The notes beneath the pieces are model-generated. The model searched no databases. It saw nothing but the letters and a program-made list of their open reading frames with translations, and was not told the DNA's origin. From CBDBCK01 sp965203345 (GTDB taxonomy: Bacteria; Chloroflexota; Dehalococcoidia; Lucifugimonadales; Lucifugimonadaceae): a DNA stretch of 64,000 nt. How positions within the stretch are numbered: the first letter of the stretch is position 1; each line of letters opens with the position of its first letter. The stretch is from positions 124,001 to 188,000 of the forward strand of contig CBDBCK010000028.1 in assembly GCA_965203345.1 (NCBI GenBank). The letters are read 5' to 3'. The position numbers and the translations under genes were made by a program. Below are positions 8,951-17,361 of the stretch, piece by piece.

Positions 8951-9853
8951 TTGATTGCACCTGCTGAAAAGACATACGTGCCCACGAGCCTAGACGACCC
9001 CGCCAATGAAAAGATAACCGGATCTCCTATACTCCAAGTATCTACGCCTTACACAGGAATATCACTGGGCAGATACTGGGCTGAGAAACGCCGTCTTCAG
9101 ATAGAGCTCCTGGCCATTCAGCGGCGGATAATTGAAACAAAAGGTCGGCTGGCCATCACCTTTGACGGCCGAGACGCGGCTGGCAAAGGGTCTACTATAA
9201 GACGTTTTGTTGAGAACCTGATGCCACGCTTTTGCAGAGTGGTGGATTTAGGGATACCAACTAGAAGCGAATCTAGAAACTGGCTTGGCCGTTACAGATC
9301 TCTCCTACCAAGACCAGGAGAGGTCGTCTTCTTTGACAGGTCGTGGTACGGCAGGGCGCTTACCGAACCTACTATGGGGTACTGCACGAAGGCACAATAC
9401 AGATACTTCATGAACAAAGTCATGGATTGGGAACATAACCTTATAGACAAAGACTTAACGCTGATTAAGTTCTACTTATCGGTTGAGCAGGATACTCAGC
9501 TCATCAGGTTCAAGGAACGTATAAACGACCCGCTTAAATTTTGGAAATTTTCGGAAAATGACGCGAAGACCATCAACAAGTGGGAAGTATTCACCCGTTA
9601 CAAAAACCAGATGTTTACCCGCACGTCTTCCACGAAGTCTCCTTGGGTAGTCATCAATTCAAACAAGAAGCGAGAATGTAGGCTTACTTGCATGCTTTAC
9701 GTGGTACAACACTTAGGGATTCGCCGATTCAAACCTCTGGTTGAGGAAGACATTAAGCACAAATACTCTATCTCCATTGATGGTGTGCAGTTCTCTGGAC
9801 TGTCACCTCGTCAGTACGCAGTTCTCAAGGAGCTTATGGATGATGATGACTAA
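8951..9853 (+). CDS. ppk2: PPK2-family polyphosphate kinase
   Basis: Transfers phosphate between polyphosphate and nucleoside diphosphates or monophosphates. The 300-residue protein has Walker A GRDAAGKGST near residue 72, the lid-proximal PTRSESRNWLGRY, Walker B VFFDRSWYGRA near 125, and DPLKFWKFSEND near 192, the pattern of single-domain PPK2 enzymes (class I most likely). The start is TTG; no ATG lies at a suitable place. The C-terminus has a short acidic extension ending in four Asp. Its last codons overlap the NUDIX gene, implying coupled translation and a joint role in nucleotide or phosphate metabolism. Confidence 0.9.
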   Translation: MIAPAEKTYVPTSLDDPANEKITGSPILQVSTPYTGISLGRYWAEKRRLQIELLAIQRRIIETKGRLAITFDGRDAAGKGSTIRRFVENLMPRFCRVVDLGIPTRSESRNWLGRYRSLLPRPGEVVFFDRSWYGRALTEPTMGYCTKAQYRYFMNKVMDWEHNLIDKDLTLIKFYLSVEQDTQLIRFKERINDPLKFWKFSENDAKTINKWEVFTRYKNQMFTRTSSTKSPWVVINSNKKRECRLTCMLYVVQHLGIRRFKPLVEEDIKHKYSISIDGVQFSGLSPRQYAVLKELMDDDD

Positions 9854-10310
9854 TTCGCTTATTGACTCCATGGCGCTTCCGTTCATGGAGGCGGCTGGTG
9901 GTCTGGTAACGTCTGTAAATAACCAAGCCCTGCTCATCTTCAAGAGAGGCAAATGGGACCTGCCTAAGGGAGTTGTAGAGCCAGGCGATTCTGACCTGGA
10001 CACGGCTATTAGGGAAGTATCGGAGGAATGCGGACTGAATAAGGGCGGGCTCATTTTCAAAGGGATATTACCGAAAACATACCATACGACCTCCCATAGA
10101 GGCCGTCGTATGCTAAAAAAGACCGAGTGGTTTTGGTTGCAGTACGAAGGAGAGGAAGAAGACGCCAGACCCGAAGTTTTGGAAGGAATAGTGGAGTGTC
10201 GTTGGATAAAATTCAGTGCTATTGCCTCATACAGTCCACTCATGCAGGTCCGCGTAAACTATGTAACCGATTTTTGGCATAAGAATATGGCTTACGCGCC
10301 GCGAAAGTAA
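9840..10310 (+). CDS. NUDIX hydrolase
   Basis: A 156-residue hydrolase of nucleoside diphosphates linked to another moiety. The Nudix box reads GVVEPGDSDLDTAIREVSEECGL near residues 46-68 (first E of the consensus replaced by D, the catalytic REVSEE intact). I place the start at the ATG at 9840, inside the end of ppk2, because AAGGAG lies 7 nt upstream; two further ATG codons follow immediately. Its overlap with ppk2 suggests coupled expression. Substrate cannot be read from sequence; HTTSHRGRRMLKKTEWFW resembles diadenosine or diphosphoinositol polyphosphate hydrolases of the MutT/DIPP type. Confidence 0.87.
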   Translation: MMMTNSLIDSMALPFMEAAGGLVTSVNNQALLIFKRGKWDLPKGVVEPGDSDLDTAIREVSEECGLNKGGLIFKGILPKTYHTTSHRGRRMLKKTEWFWLQYEGEEEDARPEVLEGIVECRWIKFSAIASYSPLMQVRVNYVTDFWHKNMAYAPRK

Positions 10311-10342
10311 GTAGCCTCGTGTGTATGACATAAGGGAGTATC

Positions 10343-11431
10343 ATGACCGACAATTTTATAAAAGATAAGGGTATTATGCGTTCTGCTCTAGACGACGCCT
10401 GCGGAAAAAACGGCGGACGTGGTAGATATAATGTGATTGACTGTGAGACACCGGACGTCTTCCCAGGAGCTGCAGTAATAAGAGTTCGATCTACGGGGAT
10501 ATGTGGATCAGATCTCCATATGACGCGTGAGCGCCATGAACCACAAAAGGTCTCTACCGGCCATGAGGTCGCGGGAGAGATCGTAGAACTGCCGAAGAAA
10601 TATACGGGCAGGTTGGCTTTAGGCGATAGGGTAGCTGTAGAGATAATAGGAGCCGGACGATCTTGTGGAGAGTGTTTTTTCTGCCGTTTCGGGGAGTTTC
10701 GACATTGCCTCTCGCCGGCGCCGGATACGGGTGGCGGATTTTCCCAATATATGACGCGGCATACTCGCGGTTTATTCAAGTTGACGGACAACATGGATTG
10801 GACGGACGCGGGACTAGTCGAACCTGTGGCGGTAGCCGTTCACGGGCTACGCTTTGGCGACATGCAGGCTGGCGACGTTATAGCCGTGGTAGGTTCATCG
10901 ACCATAGGTCTCGCTTCAATACTCGTTGCACGGGCGTTCGGCGCCTCAAAAGTTATAGCATCGGCACGCTACCCGCACCAGAAGGATGCCGCCGTAAAGA
11001 TGGGAGCAGACGTAGTTGTGAGCGACGAGCCCGGAGAGCTGGAGGAAGCTTGTAGAGAATCCACCGATGCAAGAGGCGCAGATACTGTAGTAGAAACCAT
11101 AGGAGGGCACAACGGCAAAACATTGAATCAGGCTATAGACTGCGCGAGGAATGTCGGCAAAGTGATAGTCCTGGGAGGCTTTCGGCAACCAGTGAACTTT
11201 GACTTTCTAGCTCCTATGCTGCGTGAGGTGAGGCTGCTCTTGCCTGTGTGTTACTCAAACAAAAATGGACGGCACGACTTTGAGAGCGCTATAGATCTGC
11301 TGACCGGCGGCGATTCACCTTACAGAAGTATCGTAACTCACCGCTTTGAGCTTGATGACATACAGAAAGGTTTTGACATAGCCGATGACAAAAGCACCGG
11401 GGCCATAAAGGTACACATAACTCAAAATTGA
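10343..11431 (+). CDS. Zinc-dependent medium-chain alcohol/polyol dehydrogenase
   Basis: A 362-residue NAD(P)-dependent oxidoreductase of the MDR superfamily. Catalytic zinc ligands are in GICGSDLHM (Cys) and STGHEVAGE (His-Glu) near residues 54 and 73; the structural zinc lobe is CGECFFCRFGEFRHC near 111. The Rossmann region begins VIAVVGSSTIGLAS near 180, with the last Gly of the usual GxGxxG changed. Similar to sorbitol, threonine or butanediol dehydrogenases; the substrate is undetermined. Start ATG has GGGAG 7 nt upstream. It is 32 nt after the NUDIX gene and may be cotranscribed with it. Confidence 0.87.
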   Translation: MTDNFIKDKGIMRSALDDACGKNGGRGRYNVIDCETPDVFPGAAVIRVRSTGICGSDLHMTRERHEPQKVSTGHEVAGEIVELPKKYTGRLALGDRVAVEIIGAGRSCGECFFCRFGEFRHCLSPAPDTGGGFSQYMTRHTRGLFKLTDNMDWTDAGLVEPVAVAVHGLRFGDMQAGDVIAVVGSSTIGLASILVARAFGASKVIASARYPHQKDAAVKMGADVVVSDEPGELEEACRESTDARGADTVVETIGGHNGKTLNQAIDCARNVGKVIVLGGFRQPVNFDFLAPMLREVRLLLPVCYSNKNGRHDFESAIDLLTGGDSPYRSIVTHRFELDDIQKGFDIADDKSTGAIKVHITQN

Positions 11432-11452
11432 ACCTGACAACACAGCGAAGCT

Positions 11453-11529
11453 TGGTACCCCGTACCGGATTCGAACCGGTGATCTCCTCCTTGAAAGGGA
11501 GGCGTGTTAGGCCACTACACTAACGGGGC
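11453..11529 (-). tRNA. tRNA-Glu (anticodon UUC)
   Basis: Cloverleaf on the reverse strand: acceptor GCCCCGU paired with ACGGGGU, anticodon loop CUUUCAA with UUC, T arm with GGTTCGAATCC, and an encoded CCA tail. It lies between the alcohol dehydrogenase and argC. Confidence 0.95.
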
Positions 11530-11540
11530 GCGGATATATT

Positions 11541-12572
11541 CTATGGGTAAAGCGGTAGATATTTCAATCCCGTTGTCTCATCAAACCCAGTCATCAAGTT
11601 CATATTTTGGACTGCGGCTCCGGCGGCTCCCTTGACCAGGTTGTCCAGCGCGGTGAACACAGCCAAGGAACCTGAAGCCTGTTGGACCACTGGACATATA
11701 AAAACCAAGTTAGAACCTTGAGCCTGCTTCACTGACGCGGGTGAATTCACCACGCGGATGAAAGGTTCGTCTGCGTAGTAGTCTAAATAAAGTTGAAGGA
11801 CTTGCTCAGAGGTTACCTCTCGTTTGAACCGTGCATAACTTGAACCCAATATGCCTCGTGTTAGCGGCACCAGAGTTGTAAAGAACGACACTTTTACAGC
11901 GCGACCATTGCACATTGCGGTCAGTTCCTGCACTATCTCCGGCATATGCCGATGGCCTTCAACTGCATATGGTAAGCAGTTATCGTTCAACTCTGAAAAT
12001 CCATATTCCACCTTAGCGGTGCGTCCGGCACCTGAAACCCCGGTTTTTGAGTCGTTCAATACGTCAAGTTCAATAAGATCCTCCGCCAGAGCAGGTGCAA
12101 GCCCCAATATCACACCAGTAGGAAAACAGCCAGGATTAGCAATAAGTTTTGCACCAACTATCTCTTTTCGCCGTCCAGACGTCACCTCAGGCAAACCATA
12201 AACTGCACTATCTATGAACTGCGGACAAGGATGCGTGACTTTGTACCATTCCTCGTACGTCTTCAAGTCCTTCAAGCGGAAATCAGCACTTATGTCCACA
12301 CAAGGTATACCGTGCTCAAGAAATTTCTTGAGCACGGTCGCGCTGGTTGCATGAGGCAGAGCCGAAAAGACAAAATCTACAGAAGAATCCAGTTCAGACG
12401 AGACAACAAGGTCAAGGGCACCCAAGTGAGGATAAATTTCCGCCAACTGCTTACCGGCGTGGCTTCTACCAGTTACAGAGCGTATTTCCACCTCAGGATG
12501 GCCAGAAAGTAGACGTACAAGCTCCGCTCCAGCATATCCAGTTGCGTTTATAATTCCGACTTTCATAGACAT
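11541..12572 (-). CDS. argC: N-acetyl-gamma-glutamyl-phosphate reductase
   Basis: Reduces N-acetylglutamyl phosphate to the semialdehyde in arginine synthesis. The 343-residue protein has the NADP-binding start VGIINATGYAGAELVRLL, the catalytic Cys in IANPGCFPTGV near residue 148, and GHRHMPEI with the catalytic His near 208. It is a single gene, not next to argJ/argB/argD; argF lies about 37 kb away. A tRNA-Glu gene lies 11 nt downstream on the same strand. The coding sequence carries a 30-bp perfect palindrome (12309-12338). Confidence 0.96.
   Translation of the reverse strand: MSMKVGIINATGYAGAELVRLLSGHPEVEIRSVTGRSHAGKQLAEIYPHLGALDLVVSSELDSSVDFVFSALPHATSATVLKKFLEHGIPCVDISADFRLKDLKTYEEWYKVTHPCPQFIDSAVYGLPEVTSGRRKEIVGAKLIANPGCFPTGVILGLAPALAEDLIELDVLNDSKTGVSGAGRTAKVEYGFSELNDNCLPYAVEGHRHMPEIVQELTAMCNGRAVKVSFFTTLVPLTRGILGSSYARFKREVTSEQVLQLYLDYYADEPFIRVVNSPASVKQAQGSNLVFICPVVQQASGSLAVFTALDNLVKGAAGAAVQNMNLMTGFDETTGLKYLPLYP
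12309..12338. repeat. 30-bp perfect palindrome inside argC
   Basis: Each half (15 bases, starting ACCGTGCTCAAGAAA) is the exact reverse complement of the other with no spacer. It encodes TVLKKFLEHG in ArgC. Such length without mismatch is unlikely by chance in a window of this size. Confidence 0.9.
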
Positions 12573-12635
12573 AGTACATTTTAATATACTATATAGTGGT
12601 GATTATAGTCATAAGAAAGAAGAAGAAGATTATTT

Positions 12636-13808
12636 ATGAAGGACGCAAAACAAATAATCATAGATGAAAATTCTAAATTTTTATATATTCATTTACTGAA
12701 TATAGCAGGCGGGCTATTAGATAGACTGAACATAATAAAAAGTCTTGTACTTTGGGCATATATGTTGAAAAGGATATTGATAATAGATAAGTTCTCGATG
12801 GATCCTAAACATAATTTTATGATACATAAAGACTATAGATTATCAGATTATTTTGACTTAGACAACAGCATTCTATATATCAGAAGAGACAATAGAGAAT
12901 TTGATATACCTGTATCAAATATATGGAGTGAAAATATAGATACTTTACCTCACTTTAGTAATTGGCAGAAGAAAAACAGTCTGTGTGAATACATCAATAA
13001 ACAACAAAACATACTACACAAAAAATATATTGGTAATGATATATCTTTATTATCTAATGAAGACAATGAGAAGTATAAAATAATTACTATATGCTTTAAC
13101 GAACATAGCAATGCACAGCAGAAACAGAAATTTCTACAAAGATATCAAGTGCAAGGACTCAACCAACATGTGAGCAATATATTTAGGCCTATTAACATCA
13201 ATAGGGGTATAACTTGGGCACCTTCAAAGCAGGTTAGAGAGTTAGGTGAAAAAGTTGTATCTGATCTTGGAGAAAATTTTACTGTTCTCCATATTAGACG
13301 CGGTGATACGGTACAACATGATGGGACTTTAAATATATTCACTATATGGAAATATAAGTTACTTACGAGCCCGTATAATATACTGCGTATTTTGCGTGAA
13401 ACATATCAAAAAGGTAAACCTCTCTATATTATGACAAATGAGAAAAATACCGCTATGCACGATAGAATAGTTAAGGAATTCCAGGCATATTTTTACACAG
13501 ATTTTGAAATTCTACGATCTCTGATTCATAAAAAAGATGAAACACAAATAGACAATTACAAGCTTTTCGCTATTGAATTATTCATACTGAGCAGAGCAAA
13601 CATTCATATTTTCACTCGTAATAGTATTAGAACTAAAACCCAATTGCATTCAAAATATGAAAATAGAATTTTTCCACGAAATGGTGATATTAAGCAAAAA
13701 ACTTTCTATTTATACAAGTCATACAGGAGATTCTATCCTTCAATCTATACTATCTTATATATGATACTGGATCATTTATCTAGACTACTTAGATCAGGAC
13801 ATTATTAA
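12636..13808 (+). CDS. Putative fucosyltransferase-like glycosyltransferase (AT-rich)
   Basis: A 390-residue protein of unknown exact function. VLHIRRGDTV near residue 220 matches the GDP-fucose-binding H-x-R-R-G-D motif shared by alpha-1,2, alpha-1,6 and protein O-fucosyltransferases. The N-terminal ISNIAGG-like start (LLNIAGGLLDRLNI) fits the first Rossmann strand of that fold. It is far more AT-rich than its neighbours, with many AUA codons, which suggests recent transfer. It faces gmd, which makes the precursor of GDP-fucose, so the pair may decorate surface glycan. Other nucleotide-sugar donors are possible. Confidence 0.6.
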   Translation: MKDAKQIIIDENSKFLYIHLLNIAGGLLDRLNIIKSLVLWAYMLKRILIIDKFSMDPKHNFMIHKDYRLSDYFDLDNSILYIRRDNREFDIPVSNIWSENIDTLPHFSNWQKKNSLCEYINKQQNILHKKYIGNDISLLSNEDNEKYKIITICFNEHSNAQQKQKFLQRYQVQGLNQHVSNIFRPININRGITWAPSKQVRELGEKVVSDLGENFTVLHIRRGDTVQHDGTLNIFTIWKYKLLTSPYNILRILRETYQKGKPLYIMTNEKNTAMHDRIVKEFQAYFYTDFEILRSLIHKKDETQIDNYKLFAIELFILSRANIHIFTRNSIRTKTQLHSKYENRIFPRNGDIKQKTFYLYKSYRRFYPSIYTILYMILDHLSRLLRSGHY

Positions 13809-13847
13809 GCATATTTTCTTATGAGTGATTTGTAATAATTCCACTTA

Positions 13848-14942
13848 TCATCTTTTTATCAATTGTCTATCGATCTCTGCAAGATCTGCTTCAAGCATCT
13901 CCCTGATCAGCTCTTCAAAATTTACAGTAGGTTTCCAGCCTAGCTCTTTGTTAGCTTTACTGTAATCACCAATCAAGGTGTGAAGTTCAGCAGGTCGAAA
14001 GTAGCGAGGATCCGTCCTGACCATCACTTTCCCTGTGCGTGTATCAACCCCAATATCACCTTCACCTCTTCTATGCCATTCAATATCCACGTTTACCAAC
14101 TCAAAAGCCTTTTCGACAAAATGACGGACCGTCTCATTTCGGCCGGTCGCTAAAACAAAATCGTCCGGTTTAGGGTGCTGCATAATCAACCACATGCCAT
14201 AAACGTAGTCTTTCGCGTGCCCCCAATCCCTTGAGGCGTCTAGATTACCAATATACAAGCAATCTTGTAAGCCTTTCGATATCATTGCAACCGCACGCGT
14301 AATTTTCTTGCTGACGAAAGTCCCACCTCGTCGTGGGGATTCATGATTGAACAGGATACCGTTGCAAGCGTGTATACCGTAGGCTTTGCGGTAACTGACC
14401 GTCATCCAATACGCATACAATTTAGCCGCCGCATAAGGCGAAGTTGGGTAAAATGGCGTACTTTCGTTTTTCGGTTGATTCGGGGAGTTGCCATACATTT
14501 CACTAGTGGACGCCTGATAGAACCGAACCCTATCTATAAGGCCAAGTGTGCGAATCGCTTCAAGTAATCTCAATGTTCCGAGTGCATCGGCGTTAGCGGT
14601 ATACTCGGCCATCTCAAAAGATACAAGCACATGGCTTTGGGCCGCAAGATGGTAAATTTCGTCCGGCTGTATTGACTGGAGCAGACGTGTGATACTCATC
14701 GAGTCCGTGATATCGCCGTAATGAAGGATCAAACGCGCATCGGGCTCGTGCAGATCCTTATACAAGTGATCAAGGCGCTCTGTGTTAAATGATGAGGCAC
14801 GACGCTTAAGCCCATGCACCACGTAACCCTTGCTAATCAGTAATTCGGTCAGGTATGAACCATCCTGCCCAGTGGCACCGGTAATAAATGCTACCTTGCC
14901 TGATACAGAGTTGGATTTTTTGGAATTTAAGGATGTACCCAT
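13848..14942 (-). CDS. gmd: GDP-mannose 4,6-dehydratase
   Basis: Converts GDP-D-mannose to GDP-4-keto-6-deoxymannose, precursor of GDP-fucose, rhamnose or perosamine. The 364-residue extended short-chain dehydrogenase has AFITGATGQDGSYLTELL (NADP site) near residue 18, the catalytic TSEMYG and YxxxK (SPYAAAKLYAY) near 165-185, and NHESPRRG typical of GMD. It converges with the fucosyltransferase-like gene (39 nt between). No GDP-fucose synthase (wcaG/fcl) is visible here, so the end product is unproven. Confidence 0.95.
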   Translation of the reverse strand: MGTSLNSKKSNSVSGKVAFITGATGQDGSYLTELLISKGYVVHGLKRRASSFNTERLDHLYKDLHEPDARLILHYGDITDSMSITRLLQSIQPDEIYHLAAQSHVLVSFEMAEYTANADALGTLRLLEAIRTLGLIDRVRFYQASTSEMYGNSPNQPKNESTPFYPTSPYAAAKLYAYWMTVSYRKAYGIHACNGILFNHESPRRGGTFVSKKITRAVAMISKGLQDCLYIGNLDASRDWGHAKDYVYGMWLIMQHPKPDDFVLATGRNETVRHFVEKAFELVNVDIEWHRRGEGDIGVDTRTGKVMVRTDPRYFRPAELHTLIGDYSKANKELGWKPTVNFEELIREMLEADLAEIDRQLIKR

Positions 14943-14977
14943 AGATAAATGTTAGGGGGCGAATGTCATGATAAAAA

Positions 14978-15403
14978 CTAGAGGTTAGTAGAGCGTACGT
15001 GCTTCACTGAAAGAATCACCAATTCGCGCAGATTAGAAATGTGTACATCGGACAAGCGTTTGATGTACAAACACGACTTACCCGTTTTGTACTTGCCAAG
15101 TGATTGAAGAAGATGCTCGTACTGATCGAAACCGTCCATTATATATAGAGTCAAGTTCTGCTTACGAGGTGAAAAACCAGTTATGAACCAATCACCCTCT
15201 CGACCGCTGGCGTATTTATAGTGATAACTTCCGAAACCTACTATACTTGTGCCCCACATTTTGCCCTCTTCCTGAGTAGCCTGACGCATAAGTTCCAAAA
15301 GAGCAAAAGCATCTTTTTGTTTCTGCTCATCCGGGACAGACTTGAGAAAATGCAGCACACTTTCTTGATTCGGTTTAGTTTTGAGCCCTCTTTTATCTGC
15401 CAC
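14978..15403 (-). CDS. DUF1801 family protein
   Basis: A 141-residue cytoplasmic protein with the highly conserved DUF1801 core: MWGTSIVGFGSYHYKYASG, then GDWFITGFSPRKQNLTLYI, and a C-terminal KSCLYIKRLSDV. The biochemical role of this family is unknown; the fold resembles the YdhG/YjbR-type alpha-beta domain. I chose a GTG start at 15403 (VADKRGLKTKP) because family members begin there and GAGG lies 5 nt upstream; an upstream ATG would add 19 residues. Separate transcription from gmd is possible (35-nt gap). Confidence 0.88.
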   Translation of the reverse strand: MADKRGLKTKPNQESVLHFLKSVPDEQKQKDAFALLELMRQATQEEGKMWGTSIVGFGSYHYKYASGREGDWFITGFSPRKQNLTLYIMDGFDQYEHLLQSLGKYKTGKSCLYIKRLSDVHISNLRELVILSVKHVRSTNL

Positions 15404-15540
15404 ATCTACCTCAAGATAAGTCTCAGTAAAGTTAGAGAACAGCGCATACTGAAGCATCATAAACAGTATAGCACAGGCTCTCCAGTGTATATGGTTATCT
15501 ATGAGTAGAGCTTAACTATAAAAATTCGGAGGTCGTTTGT

Positions 15541-16155
15541 TTGAAAAATCTGGATACGGTACTAGTTGCCACCTCCAATTCTGGAAAGGTGGAAGAGTTC
15601 AGACGTATGGCCACTCTATCGCCTTTGCGTCTTTCAGATCCCGCGGAATTAGGGCTGATAATGGAAGTAGAGGAGAGTGGGAATACCTTTGAAGCGAACG
15701 CCGAAATCAAGGCTCTGGCATATACGAGAGAGACAGGATTGCCAGCCTTAGCAGACGATTCGGGACTGGAAGTAGATGCTCTTGACGGTGCTCCGGGTAT
15801 CATCTCGGCACGATACGGGGGTCCTGGATTGACTGACGCCGATAGAGTGAGGCTATTGCTAGATAAAATGAAAGATGTACCTGACGGAAAACGTGGAGCA
15901 CGTTTCAAAGCCGCTCTAGCCTTATGCTTACCGGGAGAAGACAAAGAGCTACTTCGAAGCGAAGGGATTATGCAAGGGATTATTGCAAGGGCCCCCATGG
16001 GTGAGAGCGGATTCGGCTACGATCCAGTGTTCTGGCTGCCTGCGGAGGGTGCAACCACGGCGATGTTGGATGGACCTAGAAAAGACACTCTGAGCCATCG
16101 CGGCAAAGCTATGCGCACAATGTTGGAAATTTTGCACAATATCTACGGTGCGTGA
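15541..16155 (+). CDS. rdgB: XTP/dITP diphosphatase (HAM1/RdgB)
   Basis: Hydrolyses non-canonical purine triphosphates (XTP, ITP, dITP) to monophosphates, keeping them out of nucleic acids. The 204-residue protein has VATSNSGKVEEFRR at the start, NAEIKALAY and LADDSGLEVDALDGAPGI (catalytic Asp) near residue 75, and GESGFGYDPVFWLP and SHRGKAM near 155-185. Start is TTG with GGAGG about 9 nt upstream. Next on this strand are the molybdopterin genes after 145 nt. Confidence 0.95.
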   Translation: MKNLDTVLVATSNSGKVEEFRRMATLSPLRLSDPAELGLIMEVEESGNTFEANAEIKALAYTRETGLPALADDSGLEVDALDGAPGIISARYGGPGLTDADRVRLLLDKMKDVPDGKRGARFKAALALCLPGEDKELLRSEGIMQGIIARAPMGESGFGYDPVFWLPAEGATTAMLDGPRKDTLSHRGKAMRTMLEILHNIYGA

Positions 16156-16300
16156 TCATATACGTCAATTTCAGGCCGATCGTCCGTATCTAATATCCGC
16201 TACCCTATTATGGTAAGGAACACCCACTTCTTATCCTTAAATTACATCCCAAAGTCGCACACTTGCCCCATCCGCCTCGCTAGAATATCTCACCCTCACC

Positions 16301-17317
16301 ATGGAAACCCGCACACAGATCATTGACACGTTCCGTAGACCCATGAGCGATCTGCGAATATCTGTAACCGACAGGTGCAACTTCCGATGCCCCTACTGTA
16401 TGCCCGCGGAGATTTACGGGGAGCGATACCGTTTTTTGTCCCGCACGGAGATACTATCCTTTGAGGAGATAACAAGGCTAGCCAAACTGTTCGTAGGACT
16501 TGGAGTATCAAAGCTGAGGATAACCGGGGGGGAACCTCTAGTGCGTTCAAACGTTGTCGCGCTTGTGGGTATGCTTGCTGACATAGCAGGAACGGAAGAC
16601 TTGGCTCTTACAACAAACGGGTATCTGCTTGCTCCTCTGGCTGCTGACTTAAAGGCCACGGGACTGCATAGGGTTACCGTCAGCCTTGATTCTATCGACC
16701 CTGAAGTTTACAAGCGTATGAATGGCGATAAGTACGGGCCGGAGAAATCACTAGAGGGAATAGACGCGGCGATCCGAGTAGGCTTGGCGCCAGTAAAAAT
16801 AAACGTTGTAGTGCAGCGAGGTGTGAATGATCACACGTTGCAGGAAACTGCGGATTACTTCCGGGGCACGGGTTGCGTAGTGCGGTTTATCGAATTTATG
16901 GACGTAGGCACTCAGAACAGATGGAACATATCACAGGTAGTGACGGCAAAGGAGATATATGAGACGATAAACGCCGCCTTCCCCCTCAAAGCGATTGATC
17001 CAAACTACAAAGGAGAGGTGGCGAAGCGATTCGTATACGCGGACGGCAAGGGAGAGATAGGGATAATATCTTCTATATCTCAACCTTTCTGCGGAGATTG
17101 CACAAGGGGCAGGCTCTCAACGAGTGGGCAGCTGGTTACGTGCTTATTCGCCTCCACGGGCAAGGATATGAAGGGACCCATGAGGAACGGCGCTTCAGAT
17201 GAGGAGCTGCAGAAAATCATAGCCGGAGTGTGGCAAGGGCGGATAGATAGATATTCGGAACTTCGAGGGGCAGAGACCGCTGGAAAAAAGATAGAAATGT
17301 ATCGCTTGGGCGGGTAG
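16301..17317 (+). CDS. moaA: GTP 3',8-cyclase
   Basis: Radical SAM enzyme that, with MoaC, turns GTP into cyclic pyranopterin monophosphate, the first step of molybdenum cofactor synthesis. The 338-residue protein has the SAM cluster CNFRCPYC near residue 27, ITGGEPLV near 75, a second 4Fe4S set CGDCTRGRL...C near 267-283, and ends MYRLGG with the C-terminal GG needed in the family. There is no clear ribosome binding site before the ATG. Same strand as the rnhA-moaC fusion 44 nt downstream. Confidence 0.97.
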   Translation: METRTQIIDTFRRPMSDLRISVTDRCNFRCPYCMPAEIYGERYRFLSRTEILSFEEITRLAKLFVGLGVSKLRITGGEPLVRSNVVALVGMLADIAGTEDLALTTNGYLLAPLAADLKATGLHRVTVSLDSIDPEVYKRMNGDKYGPEKSLEGIDAAIRVGLAPVKINVVVQRGVNDHTLQETADYFRGTGCVVRFIEFMDVGTQNRWNISQVVTAKEIYETINAAFPLKAIDPNYKGEVAKRFVYADGKGEIGIISSISQPFCGDCTRGRLSTSGQLVTCLFASTGKDMKGPMRNGASDEELQKIIAGVWQGRIDRYSELRGAETAGKKIEMYRLGG

Positions 17318-17361
17318 GTTATAAAGAGGACTTTAAAGGAAACAGAACGGAGGTAACGGTG

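Noticed and set aside
10240..10794. 184-codon minus-strand frame
   Set aside because: Antisense to the zinc dehydrogenase, whose motifs are complete.
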